Positions 18,831-27,071 are shown, numbered from the stretch's first letter. The stretch: 33,222 bases of DNA from Paulinella micropora (GCA_009731375.1 BJOX01000036.1:1190307-1223528); one strand, 5' to 3'. Notes: a model not told the origin generated them from the letters alone. A program made the numbers and translations.

Positions 18831-18970
18831 ATATTTTAGAATTGCGATTCGTGCTGTCGCACTCTCTCTTATTCTAAAACATCGTTTTTTCATTAAAAAA
18901 TATTATTCTTTTACGATGTTTATCAACAAACGGGAGTTGCGGTAGCAACGAGAGTGTAGTTGATAAATAT
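18831..18970. repeat. Structured four-arm repeat, copy C
   Basis: ATATTT/AAATAT (18831-18836 with 18965-18970), TTTTAGAAT/ATTCTAAAA (18834-18842 with 18871-18879) enclosing GTGC/GCAC, AAACATCGT/ACGATGTTT (18877-18885 with 18913-18921), and TTTATCAAC/GTTGATAAA (18919-18927 with 18959-18967) enclosing GTTGC/GCAAC. Relative to copy B, the bases at the arm boundaries changed together (G-C or C-G to T-A or A-T), so pairing is kept. The fibre ORF reads about 30 codons into this copy before a TAG at 18874. Confidence 0.92.
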
Positions 18971-21900
18971 GAATGGAAAACGACTGCTCGTATTTCTGCT
19001 AATTGGTTGGTTTGGTCTTGTAGTATATTAAGTAAAAATTTATTTTCTTTTTCTAAATTAACTACCTTTTCCACCATGTGTTGAAAAGCACTGACTAATA
19101 TTGGTATAAAACTTGTATATGTTATGCCTTCAAGATTTCCATTTCCATCATCTGCTTTCATTCCACTTTCAGATACAAATTCAGGAAATATTTTTTTAAC
19201 TTCATCAGCAATAAATCCGTGGTTCTTTTGTTCTTTCTTTTCGTCTGATTTCAAATAATATGAACAACAATTTATTTTCATTAGTTTCTCACAACAATCC
19301 CCGCAGTCTAATGTTTTAATATCTGATTTTAGCATCCTGTCCGATGAGTTTGTCCAAGCACCGTTAAGCGGAACATAATTATAACTACCAGAAGGCTCAC
19401 CTGAAGAGTTTGAAGTAGTCCAAGAATGTAGAATTCCCTGAGATGCACAGACCACACCATAATTTGAATATCCTCCTGATTTCATATATTTTTGTGGGTC
19501 GTAAGTAGAACTTGGTCTTTGTCTTAATGTTAGAAATCCGCTTGATGTTGTTGGAAGAGTTAATGTTGTTGTTGATATCCCCGCATTTGCCGTTATTAAT
19601 CCACTTGCTGTTAATGTTGTTGTTGATATACCCGCATTTGCTGTTAATAAGCCAGTTGTGCTACTGATGTCCATTGCGACATTAAACGATACATTATTCC
19701 CCACCGCTACTCCTGATTTATAATAGAAAAGAAGATTAGTGCCTTTTTGTATTAAAAAGTTAGATGTCGCAGAAGATGATCCATGCCCCTCCCGACACAT
19801 AAGCATCAAAACCTAAAGTAATATCATTATGAGCATAATTCCACATTTGAAAAACTGGATAGACATCTGTTGTTATTGCCTGTATATGCGGCCCCGCGGG
19901 GTCGCTCGCCGTTCCGTATAATTCTAAACCTGCCGTTGCTCCTATCCCTTTTGTTGAGTTACCTATGATTATCGGTTTGCCTAGCGCTGTTGTTATTTTG
20001 TCGCTCGTTGTTAATGTGGTTGTTGATATACCCGCATTTGCCGTTATTAATCCACTCGCGGTTGCCGTTGTTGTTGATATACCCGCATTTGCCATTATCG
20101 CTCCACTTGCTGTTATTGCCTTCGTTGTTAGTAAGCCCGATGTGTCAAGTTCCAGAGCGAGATACCAAGGAACAGCAACCCCCACACTTTTCCCGCTATC
20201 ATACAAAAATCTAAGTTTATTATTCCATTTACTAATTAGAAAATTAGAACTCGCATAACTTGATTTCCATCCGCCAGCATCTAATACTCATCAAAGGTCA
20301 TATTTATGCTATTATGACTTAAATTAGTTAGTTGAAAAGTAGGATAAATATCTTCCGTTGTAATAGCCTGCATATGTGCTCCAGTTGTATTATTATTATG
20401 AGTCCCATACAATTCTAAACCAGCTGTTGCTCCTATTCCTTTCGTTGTATTGCCTATGATTATTGGCATACCTGATGCTGTTGTTATTTTGTCGCTCGTT
20501 GTTAATGTTGTTGTAGTCATACCAGCAGTTGCCGTTAATGTAGTTCCCGTTATTGTTCCAGCACTTGTTATGTTGTTTGAGTTCATATCCAAAGCACCAT
20601 AAAACCGCATACCGCCAGCATTGTTAAAACGGACAATGTCAGACGAAGCACTTTTATTATCCAAAAGTTTTGAAATATAAAGACCTGCTCCTTTTGCATC
20701 AAATGCTACATTCGTGAATACATAACCTCGTTGGTTCGCGGTTCCGCTTGTAGCGGTATTTAGAGTAAATAAGAAATATTGATAATCACCTGATGTCGGT
20801 GAAAAGAATATATCTCCTCCATTTTGGTTTAATATCCTCGCCCCATTATATGTTATATTTCCACCATTAATGATAACTTGATTATTAAAATCAGCCGTTT
20901 GTGTTAAAGTTAGATATTTTATCGTAGTGCTCACCCCATTAAATGTTTTACTTCCTGTTATGGTTTGGTCTGTTGTTAGTTTCACACAATTGTCATCCAG
21001 ATATTGCCTATTTACCGCTTCATTCGCATTTTGTGGTGATCCTAGATTAACAATCCTACTACTATTACAATCTAAGCCAGTAGCATTGAACCACGAAACA
21101 ATCGTCCCTTCAATAATAAAACTTACTTTTTTCGCAGAAATTTCAAAGTTGTAATATGTTGCAGTTTTCATATCCAAACTAGCAATTGACCCGATATTAC
21201 TGGTAGAATTGAAAACGATGAATGTGCCTTTTGTTGTTGAATTGATTAAATTTCCAGTAATTTCAACACCACTGCTATATGTCTTAATTCCTGCTATGGT
21301 TTGGTTTCCTATTAGTTTCACATTTTGCCCGTCTAATGTATCCACATAACTTTTGTTTGCTCCGTCCGTTGTTGCTGATGGTGTGGCTAAGTTTGTTATT
21401 CTGTTGTTGTTCAAACTTCATGTTGTTCCAGTTGCGGTTATAATTAAAGTATTACCTGAATATAACTCTACATACGAACCAGTTATTGGTATCGGATACC
21501 AAGTCGCTGTTGCTGTTTTTTGTGCTGCAATCATTCCTATTTTTGTATCAAATGCTATACCGATGCCGTCAAAAGTAGTAGGATTGGATGAACCACTTAC
21601 TTCTAAAGTTGATGTAAATTTTTTATTTCCTGCTATGGTTTGGTCTCCTGTTAGTTTAACCACCGAAGTATCGAGGACAGAAACATCCACACCATCAACA
21701 AGATTAACATTTATTATGCTTTGGCTTTTCATATCAATACCAGCACTAGCATTTATTATGTTCCTAAATGTTTTAATTCCTCCTATGGTTTGGTCTCCTA
21801 TTAGTTTAACCACCGAACCATCAACTGCGAGATTAGCGAGATTAATTCCATTATATGTAGAAGCCCCTGAAATAGCAAAACCGCCCATATTTAGTCCTCC

Positions 21901-22613
21901 CGTCATACTGGCTGTGCCGTCTAATCTAAGAAAGGGTGTTGTGGTGTTTCTCCATGCCCCGTGCTATACATAAGCAGTTGGTTATCTGCTGGGAAACCTG
22001 ATATTGTCACATCGCTGTGGCTATCTATGCTTCCACTCGCTGACACTTTATCATTATTATCTTGGTGCTCAAATATCCATTCATCAACATCTTTGGTATT
22101 TAGTAAATTAACTCCTGTTATATTCTTCCTTCCCATACTAATATTGCCGAATTCATCAACATTTATCGGAAATGTTTTATTTACCCAGTTTATTGAATTA
22201 TATGTTAGATAACTATTCATTGCTATTGGTGCGTTTATAACCACATCTGAAAGTGTATCAATTGAACCAAGGGCTGTATTCTTCCCTTTGCCTTCTACAT
22301 CGTTGTAAGTTAAGTATTGACCGCTCGCTTGTGCAAATATGTTTGTGTCTATCAAATTATATAAACTGGTTTGGTGCGGATTGGAAGCATTGCTTCTGTG
22401 TTGAGTTGAGGCTTTGACTTCGTCGTTTTCCCTCACTCGTTGCTCTGTATAGTATAATTTTTTTCCTTCTTTGATGTTTATAGGGTCGGAATCTTCTGGC
22501 ACTCTGTCTGTATTCAGACCGACTATGTTTGTGTTGGTTAAGTCTAAGTTTGCGATTGATAGGCTGTCTGTCGCGATTTCTGACAAGCCGAGTAATGATT
22601 TATATTGCGACAT
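18874..22613 (-). pseudogene. Large fibre protein with C-terminal S74 intramolecular chaperone domain, several breaks
   Basis: The gene reads from the ATG at 22613 through five ORF pieces. N-terminal repeats resemble phage fibre shafts (TSLYNLIDTNIFAQASGQYL). At least four copies of a VKLxGDQTIxGxKTF-type module follow (for example VVKLIGDQTIGGIKTF). Then come two copies of a roughly 150-aa module containing KGIGATAGLELYGT, joined by GLITANAGISTTTLT repeats. The C-terminus has SDRMLKSDIKTLD, HGFIADEVKKIFPEFV and a closing helix, matching the S74 (endosialidase-type) chaperone, in which Ser and Lys of SDxxxK mediate self-cleavage. Breaks are a frame change near 21910-21920, in-frame TGA at 21418-21420, a frame change near 20281 and another near 19785. 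The trimeric fibre would mediate attachment (inference). The last ~30 codons lie in repeat copy C. Confidence 0.88.
19690..20570 (-). repeat. Duplicated fibre module (two copies of about 440 bp)
   Basis: Two consecutive coding modules share KITTAxGxPIIIGNxTKGIG, then LELYGT, HxQAITT, YPxFQ, a FDxY segment and SSxATSNFLI-like sequence. They are diverged, so the duplication predates the stop mutations. Short direct repeats encoding TANAGISTTTLTxSG lie between them. Confidence 0.75.
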
Positions 22614-22670
22614 TGTATTTAATTATTTTTTATTTTAAAAATACTAAAAAAATAGAAAATTTAGTATAGA
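22614..22670. promoter_or_regulatory. Divergent promoter region between fibre and right-arm genes
   Basis: 57 AT-rich bases separate divergent genes. On the minus strand AAATACA abuts the fibre ATG. On the plus strand GTATAGA (22664-22670) directly abuts TTG at 22671. It must contain promoters for both directions. Confidence 0.5.
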
Positions 22671-23198
22671 TTGCCAAGTCCTGAAGCGAGTCGTAAGAAC
22701 TGGGGTAAGGCTGTGGAAAGTATAAAGAGCAAAAAGCAACAAAAGATTGAAATAGCGAAAGAGAAATTAGCAAAGTGTAGAAATGCTTATGTAGGCGATG
22801 ATGAAGAGATGGAGGAAAAGATAAACCGCATGGCCGAAGTGGGTGTTGCTAATGATATCATTAATGGAAAAGACCAAGATGATACATCAGAAGAAAGCAG
22901 TGAGAGCGTCGAAGAATGTGATTTTACTGATATCATTGCTGAAAAGATGGCTAAGATGAAAATAAGAAGAAAGAAAGCGGAAGCAAAGAAGAAAGTAAGT
23001 GAAAAGCCTGTGTCTGAGCCTGAACCTGATGATAGCGAAAGCGAAAGTGAAGAAAGTGAAGAAGAGCAGAAGCCTAAATCTAAGAAAGGAAATGGTAAGA
23101 AATCGAACATATCTGTTAATGTTTATAATCAAGCAGAGAAGCCAAGTAAGAAAGAAAAAAATAATGATGATGTCTCAAAGATGTTTTTAAAATTTTGA
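22671..23198 (+). CDS. Charged coiled-coil protein, start codon apparently mutated to TTG
   Basis: About 175 aa, rich in Lys and Glu/Ser. An N-terminal basic helix is followed by an acidic stretch (DDTSEESSESVEECDF), a basic helix (KMKIRRKKAEAKKKVSEK), a Ser/Glu tract (DDSESESEESEEEQKP) and a basic tail. No family is recognised. GTATAGA immediately before the first codon is identical to the 7-mer before the ATG of the 18136 gene, so I take TTG at 22671 as the original start position with ATG changed to TTG. It ends TGA directly followed by TAA, 10 nt before the integrase ATG. It may be a chromatin- or DNA-associated partner of the integrase (inference from position and charge only). Confidence 0.6.
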   Translation: MPSPEASRKNWGKAVESIKSKKQQKIEIAKEKLAKCRNAYVGDDEEMEEKINRMAEVGVANDIINGKDQDDTSEESSESVEECDFTDIIAEKMAKMKIRRKKAEAKKKVSEKPVSEPEPDDSESESEESEEEQKPKSKKGNGKKSNISVNVYNQAEKPSKKEKNNDDVSKMFLKF

Positions 23199-23200
23199 TA

Positions 23201-23206
23201 ATATAT
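23201..23206 (+). promoter_or_regulatory. TATA-like motif before integrase
   Basis: ATATAT lies two bases before the ATG at 23209. Confidence 0.4.
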
Positions 23207-23208
23207 CA

Positions 23209-24092
23209 ATGGACTACAAACACACTCAGCAACAAGAAACTCCTGAGCAGACAGAGCGGAAAGAAAAACTTGAAGAAGCAATTGAAATACACAAGCAATC
23301 AAAGCATGCTAAGATATGGAACACAATAACCTCGCCAGAAGCAAAACCAATAAGCCAAGTATTTATTGATTTAATGGATATGTCAAAGGTTGCTACTAAG
23401 AGAGGAAATGCTAATTATAATTTCTGCTTAGTTGCTATTGATGTATATAGCAGTCGTGGCTGGATTGAGCCTATCAAAAATAAAACAAATGGTTATGTTT
23501 TAGAAGGTCTTAAAAATATTTACAAACGAAGTTCCCGAAAGAATTACATCAGATAATGGTGGTGAGTTTAAGGGTCAAGTGGCTGAATATTTTAGACAGA
23601 ACAATATTGAACACAGACCTGTTGAAGTAGGAGACCACAGAACAATGGGTATAATAGATAGATTTATCAGAACGATACGGAATGAATTAAATTTGATATG
23701 GGAATTTAATGAAAATTTTGAGTGGGTTCCTATTATTCATGAGGTTGTTGATGCTTATAATAAAACATATCATACAACAATTAAAGTTTATGAAGGAACT
23801 GAAAAAACACTCAGGAAATATACAGAAATCCTTTAATTAATGAATTCCCTAAGGGAACAAGAGGTAGAAAGGAATTAGAAATAACTATTTTTTCTAAAGG
23901 TGATAAACAATTCAGTAAAACTATATTTAAGGTTAAAGGCAGTAAGTGCTTCAAAGTTATCTTGTCAGAAGAAGACTTAGTAAGGCAGAGTGAATTATTA
24001 AAGACTAATGTTGATGAGCAACCGGAAGAAACGGAACAGGCGGAGCAGTTAGCAGATAAAATTAAACAAATTACTAAAGACAAAAAATATTA
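23209..24092 (+). pseudogene. Retroviral-type (rve/DDE) integrase, two frameshifts
   Basis: The first frame (to 23556) has the first catalytic aspartate in VFIDLMDMS and continues CLVAIDVYSSRGWIEPIKNK. After a frame change in an A-run near 23513-23520 the second frame carries the second aspartate in ITSDNGGEF and the third acidic region in MGIIDRFIRTIRNELN, where Asp stands at the expected Glu position. A further frame change near 23815-23830 leads to a chromodomain-sized tail (GRKELEITIFSKGDKQF, KGSKCFKVILSEEDLVR) ending TAA at 24092. The enzyme would insert the linear viral DNA into the host genome. An N-terminal zinc finger is not evident. The length of about 295 aa is short for the family. 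Confidence 0.9.
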
Positions 24093-24190
24093 ATTTATTA
24101 AAATCATTAGATGTAAAACAGGAAAACATACGAAGCAGTGCTAGAATTAAAAAGAAAGTTGAAACGTTAGACGTTTAATAAAATATTAGT
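24093..24190 (+). pseudogene. Short coding remnant upstream of the insertion
   Basis: One frame reads LDVKQENIRSSARIKKKVET and ends at TAATAA near 24177-24182. It is lysine-rich like the coiled-coil gene that resumes after 25140 and may be its N-terminal end, separated by the inserted segment. A perfect AAACGT-TAG-ACGTTT palindrome lies at its end. Confidence 0.35.
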
Positions 24191-24228
24191 TCAAAGGAAG
24201 ATTAACTAAATATGCAATATTTAGTGTA

Positions 24229-24288
24229 CATTTACTTGCAGGTCTATATTTGGTGAACATAGTACTAGTATAGGTCTACAAGTAAATG
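24229..24288. repeat. 10-bp inverted repeat CATTTACTTG/CAAGTAAATG
   Basis: A perfect pair (24229-24238 with 24279-24288) encloses two direct AGGTCTA copies. It lies at the left edge of the atypical 24.2-25.1 kb segment and may mark its boundary. Confidence 0.6.
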
Positions 24289-24299
24289 CACAAGTTCAA

Positions 24300-24884
24300 T
24301 CAAGCAACCTGATATGCTTTGTAAATGGTTCTTACAGGCCTGCCAAAATGGGAAACTATTTCCGCGACATTGGGCCAAGACCTAACCATAATGACAGAAT
24401 CTGGTTCACCATCTCCCACCAAAACAACCACATAGTTAGAAATTTCGGCTGGGGTAGAGCGAAACCCCCACACAACAGCTGGAATAGAATTGGGTTTTTC
24501 TGCAAAAAACCACTTTGCTTCTCCAGCCTCCTTGTTTATAACGACATGAAACTCATCAATTCTGACAACCACATTACGACTACCCTCCGGTCTACCACCT
24601 TTTTTTGCTCCCTTTTTCTAATAACTCTAGACCTATTCCAATCAGGTTACTCAAGATCGACCGCCCCGACTCCTTGTGTCAGTTGCTAATCAGACAAGAC
24701 TATGAAAACAAACAACAGAAGAAAATGATTACATCAACAGCAGAATTTGAGGCATTTTTTTCATCGGTTTGCTACACATAAACATACACATAAAACAAAA
24801 AAACATAAATGAAATTACCACATTTTCAGGCTCTTCCCGCCTTGGGTCGTCGCCTCGCTCCTCTTCAGGCTGGTTGTCCGACAT
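24300..24884 (-). CDS. Possible intron-containing host-type gene fragment inside the virus
   Basis: The minus-strand 3' piece encodes about 105 aa (GGRPEGSRN, FHVVINKEAGEAKWFF, then NVAEIVSHFGRPVRTIYKAY). Just upstream TTATTAG could be a splice acceptor. About 190 nt further upstream an ATG-led segment (24884 downward, MSDNQPEEERGDDPRREEPE) ends at a GTAATT donor-like site. Joining donor to acceptor keeps the phase, and the ATG itself follows TTTGCAG, another acceptor-like sequence. No other gene in the element looks spliced. I do not recognise the protein; KKGGRPxGSxN is AT-hook-like. This may be part of a transposon or gene inserted into the virus. The intron model is inference. Confidence 0.35.
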
Positions 24885-25136
24885 CTGCAAACACAAAAAA
24901 CATCAAGGGTTTGGACTTCTCAACTTGGACACTTTGGGAATTCTGAAAAAAATCCAAGAATGAAAAAAAGAAACATACAAAAACACGTGATAGAATTTCT
25001 GGAATTTCTGCTGACAATTTGAAATGCAGACAAAAAAGGAAAAGCGAAATTTTTCACACCAACCACCTAGAGGCTCAGGTCAATTACACACATTCTAAAT
25101 TCTGTAGTTGGATAACTTTTGTTTTTTTCAGAGTAT
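24885..25136. other. Upstream part of the inserted segment, no gene recognised
   Basis: AT-rich non-coding sequence between the putative exon and the point where virus-like lysine/glutamate-rich coding resumes. T-rich stretches followed by AG occur on both strands. Confidence 0.35.
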
Positions 25137-25142
25137 TCTTAA

Positions 25143-25634
25143 TCAGACAAAGTGAGAACAAGAATTAGTGATGACGATGGAAGCGATGTAAAGTATGTTG
25201 AAAGGGAAACCGCTAATAAGTGGTTAGAGAAATGAAGAGATAAGACATATACACAGATAATGAAATATAAGATTAATAGCGAAGTAAAACTTAACATTAT
25301 ACAGAGTAGAAAGGAGCAAAAACTACAAGAATTATTGGAATTGGAGAAGCAAGAAAAAGCAGAACAAAATAAATTTTTTGCCATTGAAGAATTATTAAAT
25401 CAGAAAAAAGAAGCAGAACGAAAAGAAAAAATAGATTTCGTAAAGGGAGAAGAAAAGAGAAAAGAACTGAATAAGAAAAAACAATTATGATTATTTGAGA
25501 ATTGGCTAAGTGCCGAAAATCAACCAATGGGAGTTGATGATGAGATTAGAGCAAGAAAGATGATTGAAGGAGGAAAAACAACATATAATCTAATTGAAGA
25601 ATATGAGAGATACAAAAGACAGAGAATTAATTGA
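25143..25634 (+). pseudogene. Lysine/glutamate-rich coiled-coil protein, two in-frame TGA codons
   Basis: A single frame runs from about 25143 to TGA at 25632-25634. It is interrupted only by TGA at 25233-25235 and 25488-25490. It reads SDKVRTRISDDDGSDVKYVE, then long helix-forming segments (QEKAEQNKFFAIEELLN; KKEAERKEKIDFVK), then LFENWLSAENQPMGVDDEI and a Tyr/Arg-rich end. The lack of other stops over about 165 codons suggests a gene that was recently intact. An ATG occurs at 25260, but homology-free extension upstream suggests the original start was earlier, perhaps beyond the inserted segment. Function unknown. Confidence 0.6.
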
Positions 25635-25636
25635 AA

Positions 25637-25766
25637 TAGTAGTTTTCACTACTAACTCCTTTTGAGTATAGGAGTATAAACTAGTACGTATTTAATTTAA
25701 AATTAGGCGAAAGCCCTCCTTGTTTGCAAAGGAATTTTATCTACCATACTTGTTTGTGTGTGGTAG
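25637..25766. repeat. Run of stem-loops inside the right terminus
   Basis: Consecutive hairpins: TAGTAGT/ACTACTA (25637-25643 with 25648-25654), ACTCCT/AGGAGT (25655-25660 with 25670-25675), GGC-GAAA-GCC near 25706-25715, TCCTT/AAGGA (25717-25721 with 25729-25733) and CTACCATAC/GTGTGGTAG (25741-25749 with 25758-25766, one G-T wobble). They lie between the last stop codon and the right inverted repeat. Confidence 0.8.
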
Positions 25767-25798
25767 GCTGAGAATACTGAAGAAAACTTCAAAAAAGT

Positions 25799-25956
25799 AA
25801 TTTAATAATAATTATTTACAGATATTAGTTTTTTTTCTTTTGTCTGTCTGTATTTGTTATAAACAGGTAGACGAAAAACTAAATAACTGCTCTTAGTGTG
25901 GTTTCTCTAGAGAAACTGCACTGAAGATCTGTCCTGAAGTGGCACACTACACTACT
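25799..25956 (-). repeat. Right terminal inverted repeat
   Basis: The reverse complement of the left repeat, ending CACACTACACTACT. Relative to the left copy it has about 13 extra bases that create the 16-bp perfect palindrome GTTTCTCTAGAGAAAC near 25900-25918. Several substitutions (for example CAGACAGAC against AAGACAGAC) show independent decay of the two ends. Confidence 0.93.
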
Positions 25957-26389
25957 AAAAGTGAGGAACTTCGACTCTTTCTTATCTCCCTCTCTCTCTC
26001 TTGTTTTTTTACCGTATGCAAGGTTTTCCCTCTTTTTCTCTTTCTTTTCCCCTTTGTTTCTTTTTTCCTTTTCATTGTTTTTAAAAATGGAATCGGTACC
26101 ATAATTGAGCAATGTAATGCCAATACTCTTCGACAGATGCCTTTTTTCGCAGGGATCTGGTTGGTCCCTATTGGTCTTTATTTAGAGAAACATTTCCCAA
26201 GAATAGATCTAAGGATTCCACTAAAACGTCAAGTTCTGTCTTTCTTTGTGTTTAAAGGTTTTGATCGTCCATTTTATCGTTCACAGGGATTTGTTTCAGT
26301 GGTAAATGTTTTGTCTGTTTGATCATGAGCTGGTTGCGTCTTCTTATACTTTTGGTTTAGAAGCTGGAATAATGTACTTCTTGTAAAAT
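25957..26389. other. Right flank, pyrimidine-rich, no gene recognised
   Basis: CT-rich sequence followed by unique sequence. A plus-strand open frame (to 26322) gives no recognisable domain and starts inside the terminal repeat, so it is probably fortuitous. Confidence 0.4.
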
Positions 26390-26880
26390 TATGACGATGT
26401 CATATAAGATCTCTATCTCATGTGTGTGTATGTACTGGTATGTATGTGTGCATGCTTGAAAGTACTCTTGAATTGTATTTTTGCATGTGTTTTTGATCAA
26501 TCGCAGCCTGTATATTGCATATTTTTCTTTATTACGTATTATGTATGTTGTTGAATGTATATAAAAATGGATGTATGCAGCCATGTACAACGTATATATG
26601 CACGTTTGTACGTATGTATGTTTGTAAGCATGTATGTTATGTAGGTCTCATTGCATAATTACTGCAATCTATGTCACTGTTTGTATGGCTGCGTACGTGC
26701 ACATAAATATGAATTGTGTATGTGAACGTTTGCACGCATGTATGCTTGTCATTGAGAGATCTATTGAGTTGCGTGTGTATGCACGTATGCTAGACTAGTG
26801 TACATACATGTATGCACATGTGTGTAAAATATGTGTTGGGGGTAGGCATATGTTTACATATTTACGTTATATCACCAGCA
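26390..26880. repeat. Degenerate TATG-rich region
   Basis: GTATGTAT-type words with many substitutions. It looks like an aged relative of the 577-1888 microsatellite. No coding content. Confidence 0.55.
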
Positions 26881-27009
26881 CTTGACTGCGGAGTCGTCCC
26901 TTGGTTCTAACCCCTTCATCTTGAGGGTGGTAGGCTTGGGAAGATGGCAAATCACTAGCCCGTACGGATGTAGATGCACAGAGATTTATCCACATGTCCT
27001 CATGGCATT

Positions 27010-27071
27010 CTCCTCCTTCGATCCTCCTCCCCCTCCTCTTCCTCCTCCTCCTCCTCCTCCTCCTCTTCTTC

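Larger units (their letters stand above)
5658..25956. mobile_element. Endogenous polinton-like virus (PLV), about 20.3 kb, degraded
   Basis: The segment is bounded by imperfect terminal inverted repeats. It contains all six PLV hallmarks: protein-primed family B polymerase, rve integrase, FtsK/HerA-type packaging ATPase, cysteine protease, penton and double-jelly-roll capsid protein. It also has a fibre and small accessory proteins. Its base composition is AT-rich compared with the GC-richer flanking genes. A clean 6-bp target duplication is not evident: the bases just outside the repeats are GAAAGG on the left and AAAAGT on the right, which match at four of six positions. The exact ends are therefore approximate; short similarity (GAAGT...CCACTTC) continues about 12 bp outside the chosen points. 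Frameshifts and stops in most large genes mean the copy is unlikely to be functional as sequenced. Confidence 0.95.

Noticed and set aside
14166-18970. Treating the three structured repeats as a CRISPR array
   Set aside because: The units are 140-145 nt, more than 2 kb apart, separated by genes, and vary with compensatory changes; none of this fits CRISPR.
22787-23132. Minus-strand ORFs opposite the charged coiled-coil gene
   Set aside because: They are Ser/Phe-rich shadows of a Lys/Glu-rich gene, with no start context.
25939-26322. 127-codon plus-strand ORF at the right boundary
   Set aside because: It starts inside the terminal repeat, runs through a CT-rich tract and shows no recognisable domain.
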